Below, one piece after another: positions 1-7,666 of a stretch of DNA of 64,000 nt. The position numbers and the translations under genes are program-made. The notes under the pieces are model-generated. The model ran no database searches, had not been told where the DNA came from, and was given only the letters and a program-made list of their open reading frames with translations. Position 1 is the stretch's first letter, and each line of letters opens with the position of its first letter. Origin of the DNA: Asticcacaulis excentricus (GTDB lineage: Bacteria > Pseudomonadota > Alphaproteobacteria > Caulobacterales > Caulobacteraceae); contig NZ_AP018827.1 of the NCBI RefSeq assembly GCF_003966695.1, positions 620,001 through 684,000 on the forward strand. Reading direction: 5' to 3'.

Positions 1-596
1 CCGGCGGTTACGGTCGCCACCGACTGACCGGTCATGACCACGGCCCCGGCGGGGATTTCGGCCTTTACCACCACGCCAGAGGCCGGAGCGCGAATAACGC
101 CCTGTCCAGCCAGTTCACCGGCCGCTGCGCGCTGCGCCTGCGCCGCCTTCCAGGCCGATTCCGCCTGCTCCAGCCGCGCCTTAGCGTAGATGCCCTTGTC
201 ATACAGCGTCTTGATGCGTTTGTAGTCGGCCTCCGCCTGAAGCGCCGTCGCCGTGTAGGCGCTGGCTTCGAAATTCAGCCTCTGGTCCTTGACCACGCCG
301 ATGACCTGTCCCTTCGCGACGGTGTCGCCTTCGCGCACATTCAGGGTGATGAGCACGCCGGGAATCCGCGCCACGGCCTCGCCCATATCGCGCGTCGTCA
401 GCGTAGCCGACAGGCGCTTGATATCGTCAATTTCGGTCGTGGAGACGGTCAGCAGGTCGCCAGCGGCCGTTTGTGGCGCGGCGCGCTCGACCGGCGTTTT
501 GTCATGCCCGTCTGAGCAGGCGCTCAGGCTGGCAAAGGCGAGCACAGTCAGGGCCGACGCGGCGAACAGGTGAAGGAAGGGGCGGGGCATGGCCAT
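1..596 (-). CDS. RND efflux periplasmic adaptor (membrane fusion) lipoprotein, partial
   Basis: This is the N-terminal part of an HlyD/AcrA-type adaptor; its C-terminus lies left of the window. Such proteins link an inner-membrane RND pump to an outer-membrane channel. The visible part begins with a lipoprotein signal peptide ending in a lipobox (SLSAC, Cys at about residue 27). It continues with the biotinyl-lipoyl half and a helical hairpin (segments YTATALQAEADYKRIKTLYD and AWKAAQAQRAAAGELA). Two ATGs are possible, at 596 and 590; an AAAGG stretch upstream suits the second slightly better. It lies 8 bases after the rhodanese gene on the same strand, so the two are probably cotranscribed. 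This couples the pump to a sulfur or persulfide stress response. The pump gene itself is presumably just outside the window. Confidence 0.85.
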   Translation of the reverse strand, partial: MAMPRPFLHLFAASALTVLAFASLSACSDGHDKTPVERAAPQTAAGDLLTVSTTEIDDIKRLSATLTTRDMGEAVARIPGVLITLNVREGDTVAKGQVIGVVKDQRLNFEASAYTATALQAEADYKRIKTLYDKGIYAKARLEQAESAWKAAQAQRAAAGELAGQGVIRAPASGVVVKAEIPAGAVVMTGQSVATVTA

Positions 597-604
597 AGCC
601 TTTC

Positions 605-955
605 TCAGCGAACCGTGGGCAGGCCTGCGGCCTTCCACGCATTAAGGCCGCCCTGAAGGTGATGATCGACCTGAGCGCCAAAGCCGCGGCAGGCCTTGAC
701 GCCCTGCGCCGAACGCCCGCCGGCCAGACACTGCATGACCACGGTACGTTCACCGGCCCCGGCGGTGACGGTCGCAAGCGCCTCGGACGACAGGCTCGAC
801 AACGGCAGGTTGATGGCCCCCTTGATGTGTTCGGCGCTAAATTCCGAAGGCTCGCGCACATCAATCAGCAAGACGGTCTTCGTCTGAAGCCCTTTGTGCA
901 CCTCGGCCGGGGTCAGGTTGGTGATGGGGCTTTGCGGTTTGAACAGTCCGAACAT
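605..955 (-). CDS. Rhodanese-like domain protein (single domain sulfurtransferase)
   Basis: This 116-residue protein is a single rhodanese domain, expected in the cytoplasm because there is no signal peptide. The active-site loop is C76-L-A-G-G-R-S82; the Cys would carry the persulfide. The IDVREPSEF motif (residues 31-39) and the GAINLPLSSL segment are typical of the fold. Such proteins move sulfane sulfur between thiols and often act in sulfide or persulfide detoxification. The gene starts an apparent operon with the RND adaptor and is divergent from the genes for the DUF2892-like membrane protein and the AhpD-like protein. A palindrome in the shared promoter region could control both directions. 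The exact donor and acceptor cannot be told from sequence. Confidence 0.9.
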   Translation of the reverse strand: MFGLFKPQSPITNLTPAEVHKGLQTKTVLLIDVREPSEFSAEHIKGAINLPLSSLSSEALATVTAGAGERTVVMQCLAGGRSAQGVKACRGFGAQVDHHLQGGLNAWKAAGLPTVR

Positions 956-988
956 GGGGGCCTCGAAAAAAGCGCTTGAAGTTTCTAT

Positions 989-1014
989 ATTGCGTATTTA
1001 AGAAAATATGCAAT
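989..1014. promoter_or_regulatory. Palindromic operator candidate in divergent sulfur-stress promoter
   Basis: The arms ATTGCGTATTT (989-999) and AAATATGCAAT (1004-1014) form an 11-bp inverted repeat with one G/T mismatch and a 4-base spacer. It lies between the rhodanese and DUF2892 genes, in an otherwise AT-rich stretch fit for promoters. ArsR-family persulfide sensors (BigR/SqrR type) control similar gene sets elsewhere, so such a regulator is a reasonable but unproven binder. No regulator gene is visible in the window. Confidence 0.55.
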
Positions 1015-1059
1015 TAAAAGCAAGTCCATTTGTTGTGGCCTGTCTTAAGGAGAAATCGC

Positions 1060-1263
1060 TTGTCTCTCGATCGTCTCGTTCTGGCCTTTGCCGGAACTGT
1101 CGTGCTGGTGTCCGTCGCGCTGGCGCATTTTGTTCACCCGAACTGGGTATGGCTGACCGTCTTTGCCGGGGCCAATATGATACAGGCCAGTTTCACCGGC
1201 TTTTGTCCGGCGGCGATGGTGTTCAAGGCGCTGGGCGCCAAGCCGGGGGTGTGCTTCAAATGA
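1060..1263 (+). CDS. DUF2892-like small membrane protein (YgaP-type membrane anchor)
   Basis: The protein has 67 residues and two predicted membrane helices (about residues 5-22 and 28-45). It carries the TGFCPAAMVFKALG signature of the DUF2892 family, which in YgaP is the membrane part fused to a rhodanese domain. Here the rhodanese is encoded divergently as a separate protein. I chose the TTG at 1060 because a strong ribosome-binding site (AAGGAG, 1047-1052) lies 7 bases upstream; the resulting N-terminus MSLDRLVLAFAG fits the family. An in-frame TTG at 1030 has no such site. The stop codon overlaps the start of the AhpD-like gene (ATGA), indicating translational coupling. Confidence 0.8.
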   Translation: MSLDRLVLAFAGTVVLVSVALAHFVHPNWVWLTVFAGANMIQASFTGFCPAAMVFKALGAKPGVCFK

Positions 1264-1622
1264 GCAAGTCCTATCCCGAAATCACCGCGCGCCTGTCGGC
1301 CAATATCAAGACTCTGCGCAAAGACATTCCGGAAACCATGGGCGGGTTTTCGGCGCTCGCCAAGGCAGCGACGGCAGACGGTGCACTGGACAAGAGGATG
1401 AAGGAGTTTATCGCTCTGGCCATTGGAGTTGCCACGCGCTGCGACGGCTGCATCGGCTATCATACTGAGGCACTGGTGCGACTGGGGGCGACGAAACAGG
1501 AGGTCGAAGAGGTGCTCGGCATGGCCATCTATATGGGTGGTGGGCCGTCGCTGATGTATGCGGCTGACGCCCTCATGGCGTTTGAGCAGTATTCCGGGGC
1601 AGGGGGCGCGCAAGCCGTTTGA
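1260..1622 (+). CDS. Carboxymuconolactone decarboxylase / AhpD-like protein
   Basis: A 120-residue all-helical protein with the AhpD-type redox motif C61-x-x-C64-x-x-x-H68 and Glu49 upstream of it, the arrangement that lets the resolving Cys act in peroxide or thiol reduction. The family name comes from gamma-carboxymuconolactone decarboxylases, but the CxxC version is usually a disulfide reductase-like protein. Translation starts at an ATG overlapping the stop of the DUF2892-like gene (ATGA). Together with the rhodanese opposite, it suggests handling of reactive sulfur or oxidant stress. The true substrate is unknown. Confidence 0.85.
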   Translation: MSKSYPEITARLSANIKTLRKDIPETMGGFSALAKAATADGALDKRMKEFIALAIGVATRCDGCIGYHTEALVRLGATKQEVEEVLGMAIYMGGGPSLMYAADALMAFEQYSGAGGAQAV

Positions 1623-1737
1623 TCCCGGCGGCTGCTTGCCAGACAACTCAGACCTGCCCGTCCCCTTCGCGCAATTCTTGAATAATTTAGCTCTAGAACC
1701 TGCGCTCAGTATTCATTTAGCGGAATGATTTCTACAG

Positions 1738-1888
1738 GAATCAGTCCGCTTAAGCCGCCATTGAGGCGGCGGCCAAGGTGACAAAGCCACCGCCCGGCGT
1801 GGGGCTAAACACCTAATGAGTTGCCTAGAATTAACCGGACTGATTCACTCACCGCAAGGAGGTGTGCGGTGAGGATTGATCTGTTTTT
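1738..1888. other. Nested inverted repeats: candidate structured RNA or MITE-like element
   Basis: This part of a 270-base gene-free gap is highly structured. GAATCAGTCCGCTTAA (1738-1753) and TTAACCGGACTGATTC (1831-1846) form a 16-bp inverted repeat with one mismatch. Inside it, GCCGCC (1754-1759) pairs with GGCGGC (1765-1770), and AGGTG can pair with CACCT. Just outside, CTCACCGCA (1848-1856) pairs perfectly with TGCGGTGAG (1865-1873). The loop of that last hairpin, AGGAGGTG, equals a perfect Shine-Dalgarno sequence; on the other strand it equals the anti-Shine-Dalgarno end of 16S rRNA. A run of five T follows at 1884-1888. It could be a small RNA, a leader, or a decayed mobile element with 16-bp ends. 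I do not recognise a named family. Confidence 0.4.
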
Positions 1889-1891
1889 GTT

Positions 1892-2016
1892 GGTGAGTTG
1901 GCGATTGCCGAGATGACGGTCAAGCGCCACCGCGCCAGCCTGATGCGCAAGAGGGGGGGCGTACCGTGTCTGAACTGATCCGGTATTACGATCTGATCCA
2001 AAGGCAGGGTGTATAG
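1892..2016 (+). pseudogene. Remnant of a LuxR/FixJ-type response regulator C-terminus
   Basis: Frame starting at 1892 reads GELAIAEMTVKRHRASLMRK, the recognition part of a LuxR-type helix-turn-helix. A frameshift in the run of G at 1953-1959 moves the reading to the frame starting at 1960. That frame reads RTVSELIRYYDLIQRQGV then a stop, matching the last helix and tail of FixJ-like regulators. No receiver domain or start is present upstream; stop codons and the inverted repeats of the neighbouring element occupy that place. It is a broken fragment and should not make a functional protein. Confidence 0.7.
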
Positions 2017-2022
2017 TCTGCC

Positions 2023-3036
2023 TCAGGATTTGACATTGTAGGCGCGGAACCAGTTGACGAAATGCGTTACACCGTCTTTCAGGCCAATACGGGGCAGGAA
2101 GCCTGTCAGGGCCTGAAGCAAGCGGGTGCTGGCATAGGTGCGCGGCACATCGCCTTTTTGCAAAGGCAGCATGTTACGCTTTAGCGGGGTTTCCAGCGCC
2201 TCTTCGATCGTGTCGATGAAAGACATCAGGCTCACCGGCTGGCCGCCACCCAGATTGACCACCCGGAAGGGACCCAGTCTGGACAGGGTGTCGTGGGCCT
2301 GATCGTCCGGCACGCGATTGTCTTCGGAAGGTGCGACCGGTATCAGCCGGACAATCGCCTCGACCAGATCGTCGATATAGGTAAAGTCGCGCGCGTGTTG
2401 CCCCATGCCGTACACGTCGATGGCTTCATTCCTGTCGGCGGCATTCACGAATTTAAACAGCGCCATATCGGGACGGCCGTAGGGGCCATAGACGGTGAAG
2501 AAGCGGAAGGCTGTTGTCGGTATCTTCCACAGATGCGCATAGGAATGGGCCATCACCTCCATAGACTTTTTGGTCGCGGCATAGAGGGTCATCGGCTCAT
2601 CCGTCTTGTCCACTTCCTCGAACGGCACCTTCTCATTGGCGCCATATACGGAGGAGGTCGAGGCGAGCAGCAGGTGCTGTGGCTTCAAGAGCCTGGCGAC
2701 TTCGAGGATATTGAAAGAGCCGATCACATTGGTATTGATGTAGGTACGCGGCTGCTCAAGCGAATAGCGCACACCCGCCTGCGCGGCGAGGTGGATAATG
2801 ATCTCCGGCTGACAAGCCTCAGCCGCCGCCATCAGCGCGTCCATGTTTTCCAGCATGGCCTCTGTGTGCGTGTAGAGAGACTCACGCTTCAGCCGTTCCA
2901 CGCGCGCGCGCTTCAAGCGCACATCGTAATACTCGGTCATGCCGTCATAGCCGTGAACCGTATGGCCCTCAGTCAGCAGGCGCTGCGCCAGGTGGAAGCC
3001 GATAAAGCCTGCGGTGCCGGTAATGAAGACTCTCAT
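2023..3036 (-). CDS. NAD-dependent epimerase, UDP-glucuronate 4-epimerase type
   Basis: This 337-residue short-chain dehydrogenase/reductase of the extended class resembles UDP-glucuronate 4-epimerases that supply UDP-galacturonate for surface polysaccharides. The Rossmann motif is G7-T-A-G10-F-I-G13; the catalytic set is S126-T-S-S-V-Y and Y152-A-A-T-K156; the residues TEYYDVRLK after the second strand are typical of this subgroup. The start at 3036 gives MRVFITG; an upstream in-frame codon at 3069 would add 11 poorly conserved residues. It lies 223 bases downstream of the sugar transferase gene on the same strand. Both likely act in exopolysaccharide, capsule or holdfast synthesis. Other UDP-sugar epimerase activities cannot be excluded. 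Confidence 0.85.
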   Translation of the reverse strand: MRVFITGTAGFIGFHLAQRLLTEGHTVHGYDGMTEYYDVRLKRARVERLKRESLYTHTEAMLENMDALMAAAEACQPEIIIHLAAQAGVRYSLEQPRTYINTNVIGSFNILEVARLLKPQHLLLASTSSVYGANEKVPFEEVDKTDEPMTLYAATKKSMEVMAHSYAHLWKIPTTAFRFFTVYGPYGRPDMALFKFVNAADRNEAIDVYGMGQHARDFTYIDDLVEAIVRLIPVAPSEDNRVPDDQAHDTLSRLGPFRVVNLGGGQPVSLMSFIDTIEEALETPLKRNMLPLQKGDVPRTYASTRLLQALTGFLPRIGLKDGVTHFVNWFRAYNVKS

Positions 3037-3259
3037 ATTATCACTCTCACCCAGACGCCGAGGTGGCATCGCGTCCGGGATACATCAAAGACGTTAATCT
3101 GGAATCGCCGACAGGCGGACCTGGCGTTTGATTCTGAAGATCGGTGTTCGTCATCCTACTGACCGATCACTGTCAAAGCTGCAAGCCCGCGCGGTCATTC
3201 CGTGCATCTGAGCGGCAAATATCGGGCATTTATGTCAGCCTATGGGCGTAAGCCGCCGA

Positions 3260-3985
3260 TCAATAGGCATTTTTATCGCGACTGATTATCAGTGCCGTCC
3301 GCATGAGGATGACGAAATCGTCGCGGATCGACCAAGACTGGATATATTCATTATCCGCCTTCACGCGGTTTTCGATGCAGGCGGGTGTGTGGATTTCTCC
3401 GCGATAGCCACGAATAGCCGCCAACCCGGTCAGGCCCGGTCGCGCGCGAAAGCGGGCGTTGTAGCCGGGGACGTGTGAAGCAAACGCCTTGTCGTGCGCG
3501 ATGGCGTGCGGGCGGGGCCCGACCAGAGACATATCGCCCTTAAGCACATTCACGAGTTGCGGCAGTTCGTCGAGGCTGGTCCGCCGAAGGAACCGGCCGA
3601 GGCGCGTGACGCGGGCATCATTGCGCTGTGCCTGAACCACGTGCGCGCCATCCTCTGCGACCCGCATGGTGCGGAACTTGTAGATTTTAAACACGCGCCC
3701 GTTCAGGCCCGTACGGCGTTGGCAGAACAGAACCGGACCAGCGGAATCGAGCCTGATCAGCAGGCTGAGGATCAATAAGGCGGGCAGCAGGAACAGCAGC
3801 AGCAGAAACGCAACCCCGATATCCAGCAAGCGTTTATAGGGGCTATCCGCCACCCGGCAGCTCTGAAGCTTCCGATGCAGGACCAGCGCTTCGGGATCGG
3901 AGCGGCGGCGCAGAAGAGAGGTGGGTAGGGCGGCGGGGGTATCTGCCACGTCGGCGTAATCCGTCCACCCAATATATTCCGACAT
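3260..3985 (-). CDS. Undecaprenyl-phosphate sugar phosphotransferase (ExoY/PssY type)
   Basis: The 241-residue protein is a short polyprenyl-phosphate hexose-1-phosphate transferase. It starts polysaccharide repeat units by moving a sugar phosphate from a UDP-sugar to undecaprenyl phosphate in the inner membrane. It has one membrane segment (about 53-78, very rich in Leu) followed by the conserved KIYKFRTM (100-107), [20 protein letters not shown] (131-150) and DMSLVGPRP (151-159) motifs. There is no long N-terminal multi-helix part, so it is the ExoY/PssY form. I chose the ATG at 3985; the frame stays open upstream to 4120 but that part does not resemble the family. In Caulobacter, homologues start holdfast polysaccharide; that role here is an inference. 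Confidence 0.88.
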   Translation of the reverse strand: MSEYIGWTDYADVADTPAALPTSLLRRRSDPEALVLHRKLQSCRVADSPYKRLLDIGVAFLLLLFLLPALLILSLLIRLDSAGPVLFCQRRTGLNGRVFKIYKFRTMRVAEDGAHVVQAQRNDARVTRLGRFLRRTSLDELPQLVNVLKGDMSLVGPRPHAIAHDKAFASHVPGYNARFRARPGLTGLAAIRGYRGEIHTPACIENRVKADNEYIQSWSIRDDFVILMRTALIISRDKNAY

Positions 3986-4317
3986 GGCTATGGCCTTTAA
4001 AGTATACGACAGGTGGCTGTGTTTTGAAAATGTCTGAAAATCAGGAAATGTAAGGCTGAAATGAAGGCATTCACTGAGTGGTGCGCGGCACAATCGGCCA
4101 GCGCGACGCCGGTTGCCCATAACCGCACGTCCGCACGTTAACCATATTTTTCGTCAAATTGGAGAATCTTGATATGCGACTCGCGTGCCTGGGGATTTTG
4201 CCGAAGCGTGTCGTCTGTGGATCATCGGTCCTGACGACGGTTTTGCGCCACGCCTGACGGGGATGTCTTGTGCGTTCGCCAAGAGCGCTCTAGTACGGAG
4301 GGCGAAAGGTGAGTCCC

Positions 4318-5127
4318 ATGCGTATCCTCCTGACCAATGACGACGGCGTCGAAGCGTATGGCATGACGGTGCTGCGTGAGATTGCGGCGCAACTGTCCGA
4401 TGACGTCTGGGTGTGTGCGCCGCTGTATGAGCAGTCAGGCAAGGGACGGGGAATCACCCTGCACGACCCGTTGCGCGCGCACCGTCTGGATGAGCGCACC
4501 TTTGCGGTGACCGGCACGCCCACCGACTGCGTGCAGATTGCCGTCAACGACCTGCTGCCCGAACCTCCCGATCTGGTGCTGTCGGGGGTTAATCGCGGCT
4601 TTAACCTCGCTCAGGATGTGACCCTGTCTGGCACGGTGGCCGGGGCCTTGCAGGGGATGACGCTGGGCATCCCGTCGGTTGCCTTATCGCAGTGTCTGGA
4701 CTTCGATCTGGACGTCGAAGCGCAGTGGGAAGCGGCGAGGGCCTATGGTGCGCCGGTGATTTCATCCCTTTTAGCAAAGGGTTGGGCGAACAACCTCATT
4801 TTCAATATCAATTTCCCCGACTGCGATGATGAGGCGGTGACGGGCGTGGAAATGACGCGGCAGGGCTTCCGCGACCTGCATGATCTGCACGCCGTCAAGC
4901 GTGTCGATCCGCGCGGCCGGCCTTATTACTGGCTCGATTTCCACGGTCATGATTGTGAGCTGGTCGATGGCACTGACCTCAAGGCCGTCGCTGAAAACCG
5001 AATTTCGGTGACGCCGCTGCATCTTGATCTGACACATTACGAGACGCTGCACGCCTATAAGGGCGTTTTCGGTGGCGCGGCCCCGAAGCGTATCCGTACC
5101 CCCGACCACAAGGAGACCGGTCGATGA
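4318..5127 (+). CDS. surE: 5'/3'-nucleotidase SurE
   Basis: SurE is a metal-dependent phosphatase acting on nucleoside monophosphates, linked to stationary-phase survival. The 269-residue product shows the metal site N7-D8-D9-G10, S40 and N92 within [20 protein letters not shown]. Two starts are possible: GTG 4309, well placed behind GGAGGG (4297-4302), and ATG 4318, which gives the usual N-terminus [11 protein letters not shown] prefer ATG 4318. The stop overlaps the start of pcm (ATGA). The surE-pcm pairing is widely conserved in Proteobacteria. Confidence 0.95.
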   Translation: MRILLTNDDGVEAYGMTVLREIAAQLSDDVWVCAPLYEQSGKGRGITLHDPLRAHRLDERTFAVTGTPTDCVQIAVNDLLPEPPDLVLSGVNRGFNLAQDVTLSGTVAGALQGMTLGIPSVALSQCLDFDLDVEAQWEAARAYGAPVISSLLAKGWANNLIFNINFPDCDDEAVTGVEMTRQGFRDLHDLHAVKRVDPRGRPYYWLDFHGHDCELVDGTDLKAVAENRISVTPLHLDLTHYETLHAYKGVFGGAAPKRIRTPDHKETGR

Positions 5128-5774
5128 GCGAGGCCCCCCTGCCGGAAACCCGCATCGAGCGCCTGCTGGCCAGCCTGAAGGCGCAGGGTATTCAGGACGA
5201 AAAGCTGCTGCACGCTATGGAATATACGCCGCGTGACCTGTTCGTGCCGGAACTGTTCCTTGACCGCTCGTGGGAGGATTCGGCCATCCCCATCGCCGCA
5301 GGCCAGACCATTTCGCAGCCCTATATCGTCGCCCTGATGACGCAGGCCCTCAAGCTGGAAGGTCGCCATCGTGTGCTGGAGATCGGCACGGGGTCCGGCT
5401 ACCAGACGGCCATCCTGTCGCGCCTGTGCCGCTACGTCTATACGATCGAGCGTTATCGCTCCCTGATGCTGGAGGCTGAGATACGGCATAAGCGGCTGAT
5501 GATGGAGAACATCATCTATCGCTTTGCCGATGGCTGGGACGGCTGGCCGGAGCAGGCGCCGTTTGACCGCATCCTTGTCACGGCGGCGCTCCCCGACGAA
5601 CCGTTACCCCTTCTGGCGCAACTCAAGGTCAAGGGGATTATGGTTGCACCCCAGGGGCGCGGGTCGGTTCAGCGCCTGCTGCGCTACACTCGCACCCCCG
5701 AAGCCTATGAGGTGGAAGACCTCGGTGAGGTGCGCTTTGTGCCGCTGATCGAAGGCGTGGCCAAGGATGGCTAA
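5124..5774 (+). CDS. pcm: Protein-L-isoaspartate O-methyltransferase
   Basis: Pcm methylates L-isoaspartyl residues formed by ageing of proteins, allowing their repair in the cytoplasm. The 216-residue product has the SAM-binding motif [12 protein letters not shown] (85-96), preceded by the [10 protein letters not shown] substrate-side motif (61-70). Its ATG overlaps the stop of surE, so the two are translationally coupled. The gene is convergent with the DUF885 peptidase gene. Confidence 0.95.
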   Translation: MSEAPLPETRIERLLASLKAQGIQDEKLLHAMEYTPRDLFVPELFLDRSWEDSAIPIAAGQTISQPYIVALMTQALKLEGRHRVLEIGTGSGYQTAILSRLCRYVYTIERYRSLMLEAEIRHKRLMMENIIYRFADGWDGWPEQAPFDRILVTAALPDEPLPLLAQLKVKGIMVAPQGRGSVQRLLRYTRTPEAYEVEDLGEVRFVPLIEGVAKDG

Positions 5775-5803
5775 ATAATTAATCCGTACTCAGATTGATT
5801 ATT
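5774..5803. terminator. Possible bidirectional hairpin between convergent genes
   Basis: AATAATTAATC (5774-5784) and GATTGATTATT (5793-5803) form an 11-bp AT-rich stem with one mismatch and an 8-base loop between pcm and the DUF885 gene. It overlaps the DUF885 stop codon and lacks a long T-run, so it is a weak terminator candidate. Confidence 0.3.
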
Positions 5804-7556
5804 CGTCCTTATACGGACTGGTGCCGCCGCGCGCGATAAAGCGGTCCACGGCCTGTTCCATTACCGGCAGGGGCACGGAGCCCAGCTCCAGAACCGTGTC
5901 GTGGAAGGCGCGGATATCGAACTTCTCACCAAGCGCCGCTTCGGCCTTGGCGCGGGCCTTCCAGATGGCCATTTCGCCCAGATAGTAGCTGAGCGCCTGA
6001 CCCGGCCAGGCGATATAGCGATCCACCTCGGTGGTGATTTCATGCTCCGACAGGGCGGTGTTTTCACGCAGGAAATCGAGCGCCTGATCGCGCGTCCAGC
6101 CCTTGGCGTGCATGCCGGTATCGACCACCAGACGCGCCGCACGCCACATCTGATAGCTCAGCATACCAAAGCGCTCATAGGGCGTCTGATACATGCCCAT
6201 CTCGACGCCCAGTCGCTCGGAATAGAGCGCCCAGCCTTCGCCATAGGCCGAGATGTAGCCGCTTTGACGGAAGGGCGGCAGGCCCTTGTTTTCCATGGCC
6301 AGCGGCATCTGGAAGGCATGACCCGGCGCCGATTCGTGTAGCGTCAGCGCCATGACCGAATAGAGCGGGCGCGACGGCAGATTATAGGTATTGACCCAGT
6401 AGCCGCCGGGTCCACCGCGTCCGCTGGTGTAGAAGGGGGCGATTTCCGGCGCCACGGGGATGATGGCAAAGCGCATCCGCGGCAGACGACCGAAATAGTC
6501 ACCGGCCTTGCCGTCGAACATCTTGGCAGCCCAGGCCGAACGGTCGAGCAGTTCCTGCGGCGTCTTGGCATAGAATTGCGGATCGGTGCGCAGGAAGGTC
6601 AGGAAGGCCTTGAGATCCCCCTTGAACCCAACCTCTTTCATCACGGAGTCCATTTCGCCGCGAATCTTGGCGACCTCATCGAGGCCGATCTGATGAATCT
6701 GGTCCGGCGTCAGGGTGAGGGTGGTGTATTCGTAGATCTGCGCCTGATAGAAGTTGCGGCCATCCGGCAGATCGATAGCGGCGATGGAGGTCGTCGCCTT
6801 GGGCGTATATTCGCCATTGAGGAAGGTCAGCACGCTCTGGTGCGCCGGAATGACGCTTTTCTGGATGGCCTCAAGGCCGAGTTTTTTCAGTTCGGCCTGT
6901 TTGTCGGCAGGAATAGTCGCCGGGAAGTGCTTGAACGGCTTATAGAAGGGGTTGGCTTCACCTTTGGCCTCGATTACCTGCGTCAGCGAGACATCGCGGC
7001 CTTGCAGCGAGACGCGCGGCAGGGTGAAACCCCGCTTGAGGCCAGAGCGCATATTGTCGATATTCTGACCGAAATAGCGCGGCATGTCGCCCAGCGTCTT
7101 GATATAGTTGCGATAATCCGCCTCGCTGCGGAAGGTGCCGCTCGCAATATAACCCAGATCAGACCAGAAGGAGGTATCACCGGCCACCGGGCGCTCATAG
7201 AGCTTGTACACCTGAGCATTGATCAGGGTCTCGATCTGAAAGCGATAGACGCGATAATTGTCAGCGTCCTTTTCCGACAACTTGCTGATGTCGATGGCAT
7301 CCAGTTGCTTAAGCACAGTCTGCCAGTAGGCCAGTTTTTTGTCCTGAGCCGCCTTTGAGACGTCGGGCAGGCCGCCAGCCCGCTGATCAGCGGGCGTGTC
7401 TTCATTGGCCGCCGACTGCTTGCCGCGCCATTCCCATTCCGTTTTATAGATGGTCTCGAACTTCGCCTGAACCGCCGGGTCTACCTCGGCGCAGACGGGC
7501 AGGGCGGAGGTGGCGAGAATGACAGACAGGGCGGTGGCGCGCAGAAGGGCTTTCAT
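5799..7556 (-). CDS. DUF885 family exported metallopeptidase
   Basis: The 585-residue protein has a Sec signal peptide (residues 1-23, cut after PVCA) and the whole DUF885 domain. The zinc-site motif is HESAPGH (407-413), the family's variant of HExxxGH; the third ligand probably lies in GEGWALYSERLG (about 439-450). DUF885 proteins are thought to be zinc carboxypeptidases or oligopeptidases, here in the periplasm. It stands alone on this strand, with a 110-base upstream region that carries two copies of TATACCGTA. Confidence 0.85.
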   Translation of the reverse strand: MKALLRATALSVILATSALPVCAEVDPAVQAKFETIYKTEWEWRGKQSAANEDTPADQRAGGLPDVSKAAQDKKLAYWQTVLKQLDAIDISKLSEKDADNYRVYRFQIETLINAQVYKLYERPVAGDTSFWSDLGYIASGTFRSEADYRNYIKTLGDMPRYFGQNIDNMRSGLKRGFTLPRVSLQGRDVSLTQVIEAKGEANPFYKPFKHFPATIPADKQAELKKLGLEAIQKSVIPAHQSVLTFLNGEYTPKATTSIAAIDLPDGRNFYQAQIYEYTTLTLTPDQIHQIGLDEVAKIRGEMDSVMKEVGFKGDLKAFLTFLRTDPQFYAKTPQELLDRSAWAAKMFDGKAGDYFGRLPRMRFAIIPVAPEIAPFYTSGRGGPGGYWVNTYNLPSRPLYSVMALTLHESAPGHAFQMPLAMENKGLPPFRQSGYISAYGEGWALYSERLGVEMGMYQTPYERFGMLSYQMWRAARLVVDTGMHAKGWTRDQALDFLRENTALSEHEITTEVDRYIAWPGQALSYYLGEMAIWKARAKAEAALGEKFDIRAFHDTVLELGSVPLPVMEQAVDRFIARGGTSPYKDE

Positions 7557-7591
7557 GAGATCACTCTGTGAGGCGTGGCGATGTCAAAATG

Positions 7592-7633
7592 TATACCGTA
7601 TAATTTGAGCTTGGCAATCCGAGTTATACCGTA
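7592..7633. repeat. Direct repeat TATACCGTA in the DUF885 upstream region
   Basis: TATACCGTA occurs at 7592-7600 and 7625-7633, start-to-start distance 33 bases, about three helical turns. Both copies lie upstream of the DUF885 peptidase start. They may be half-sites for a regulator, but nothing else supports this. Confidence 0.35.
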
Positions 7634-7666
7634 ACAGCGAATTTAACCGCACCTGCTTAGGGGGTC

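Noticed and set aside
1738-1846. Cyclic-di-GMP (GEMM) riboswitch
   Set aside because: A short stretch (GACAAAGCC and GGGCTAAAC) recalls the GEMM core, but the helix order and the receptor motif do not fit and no downstream intact gene exists to regulate.
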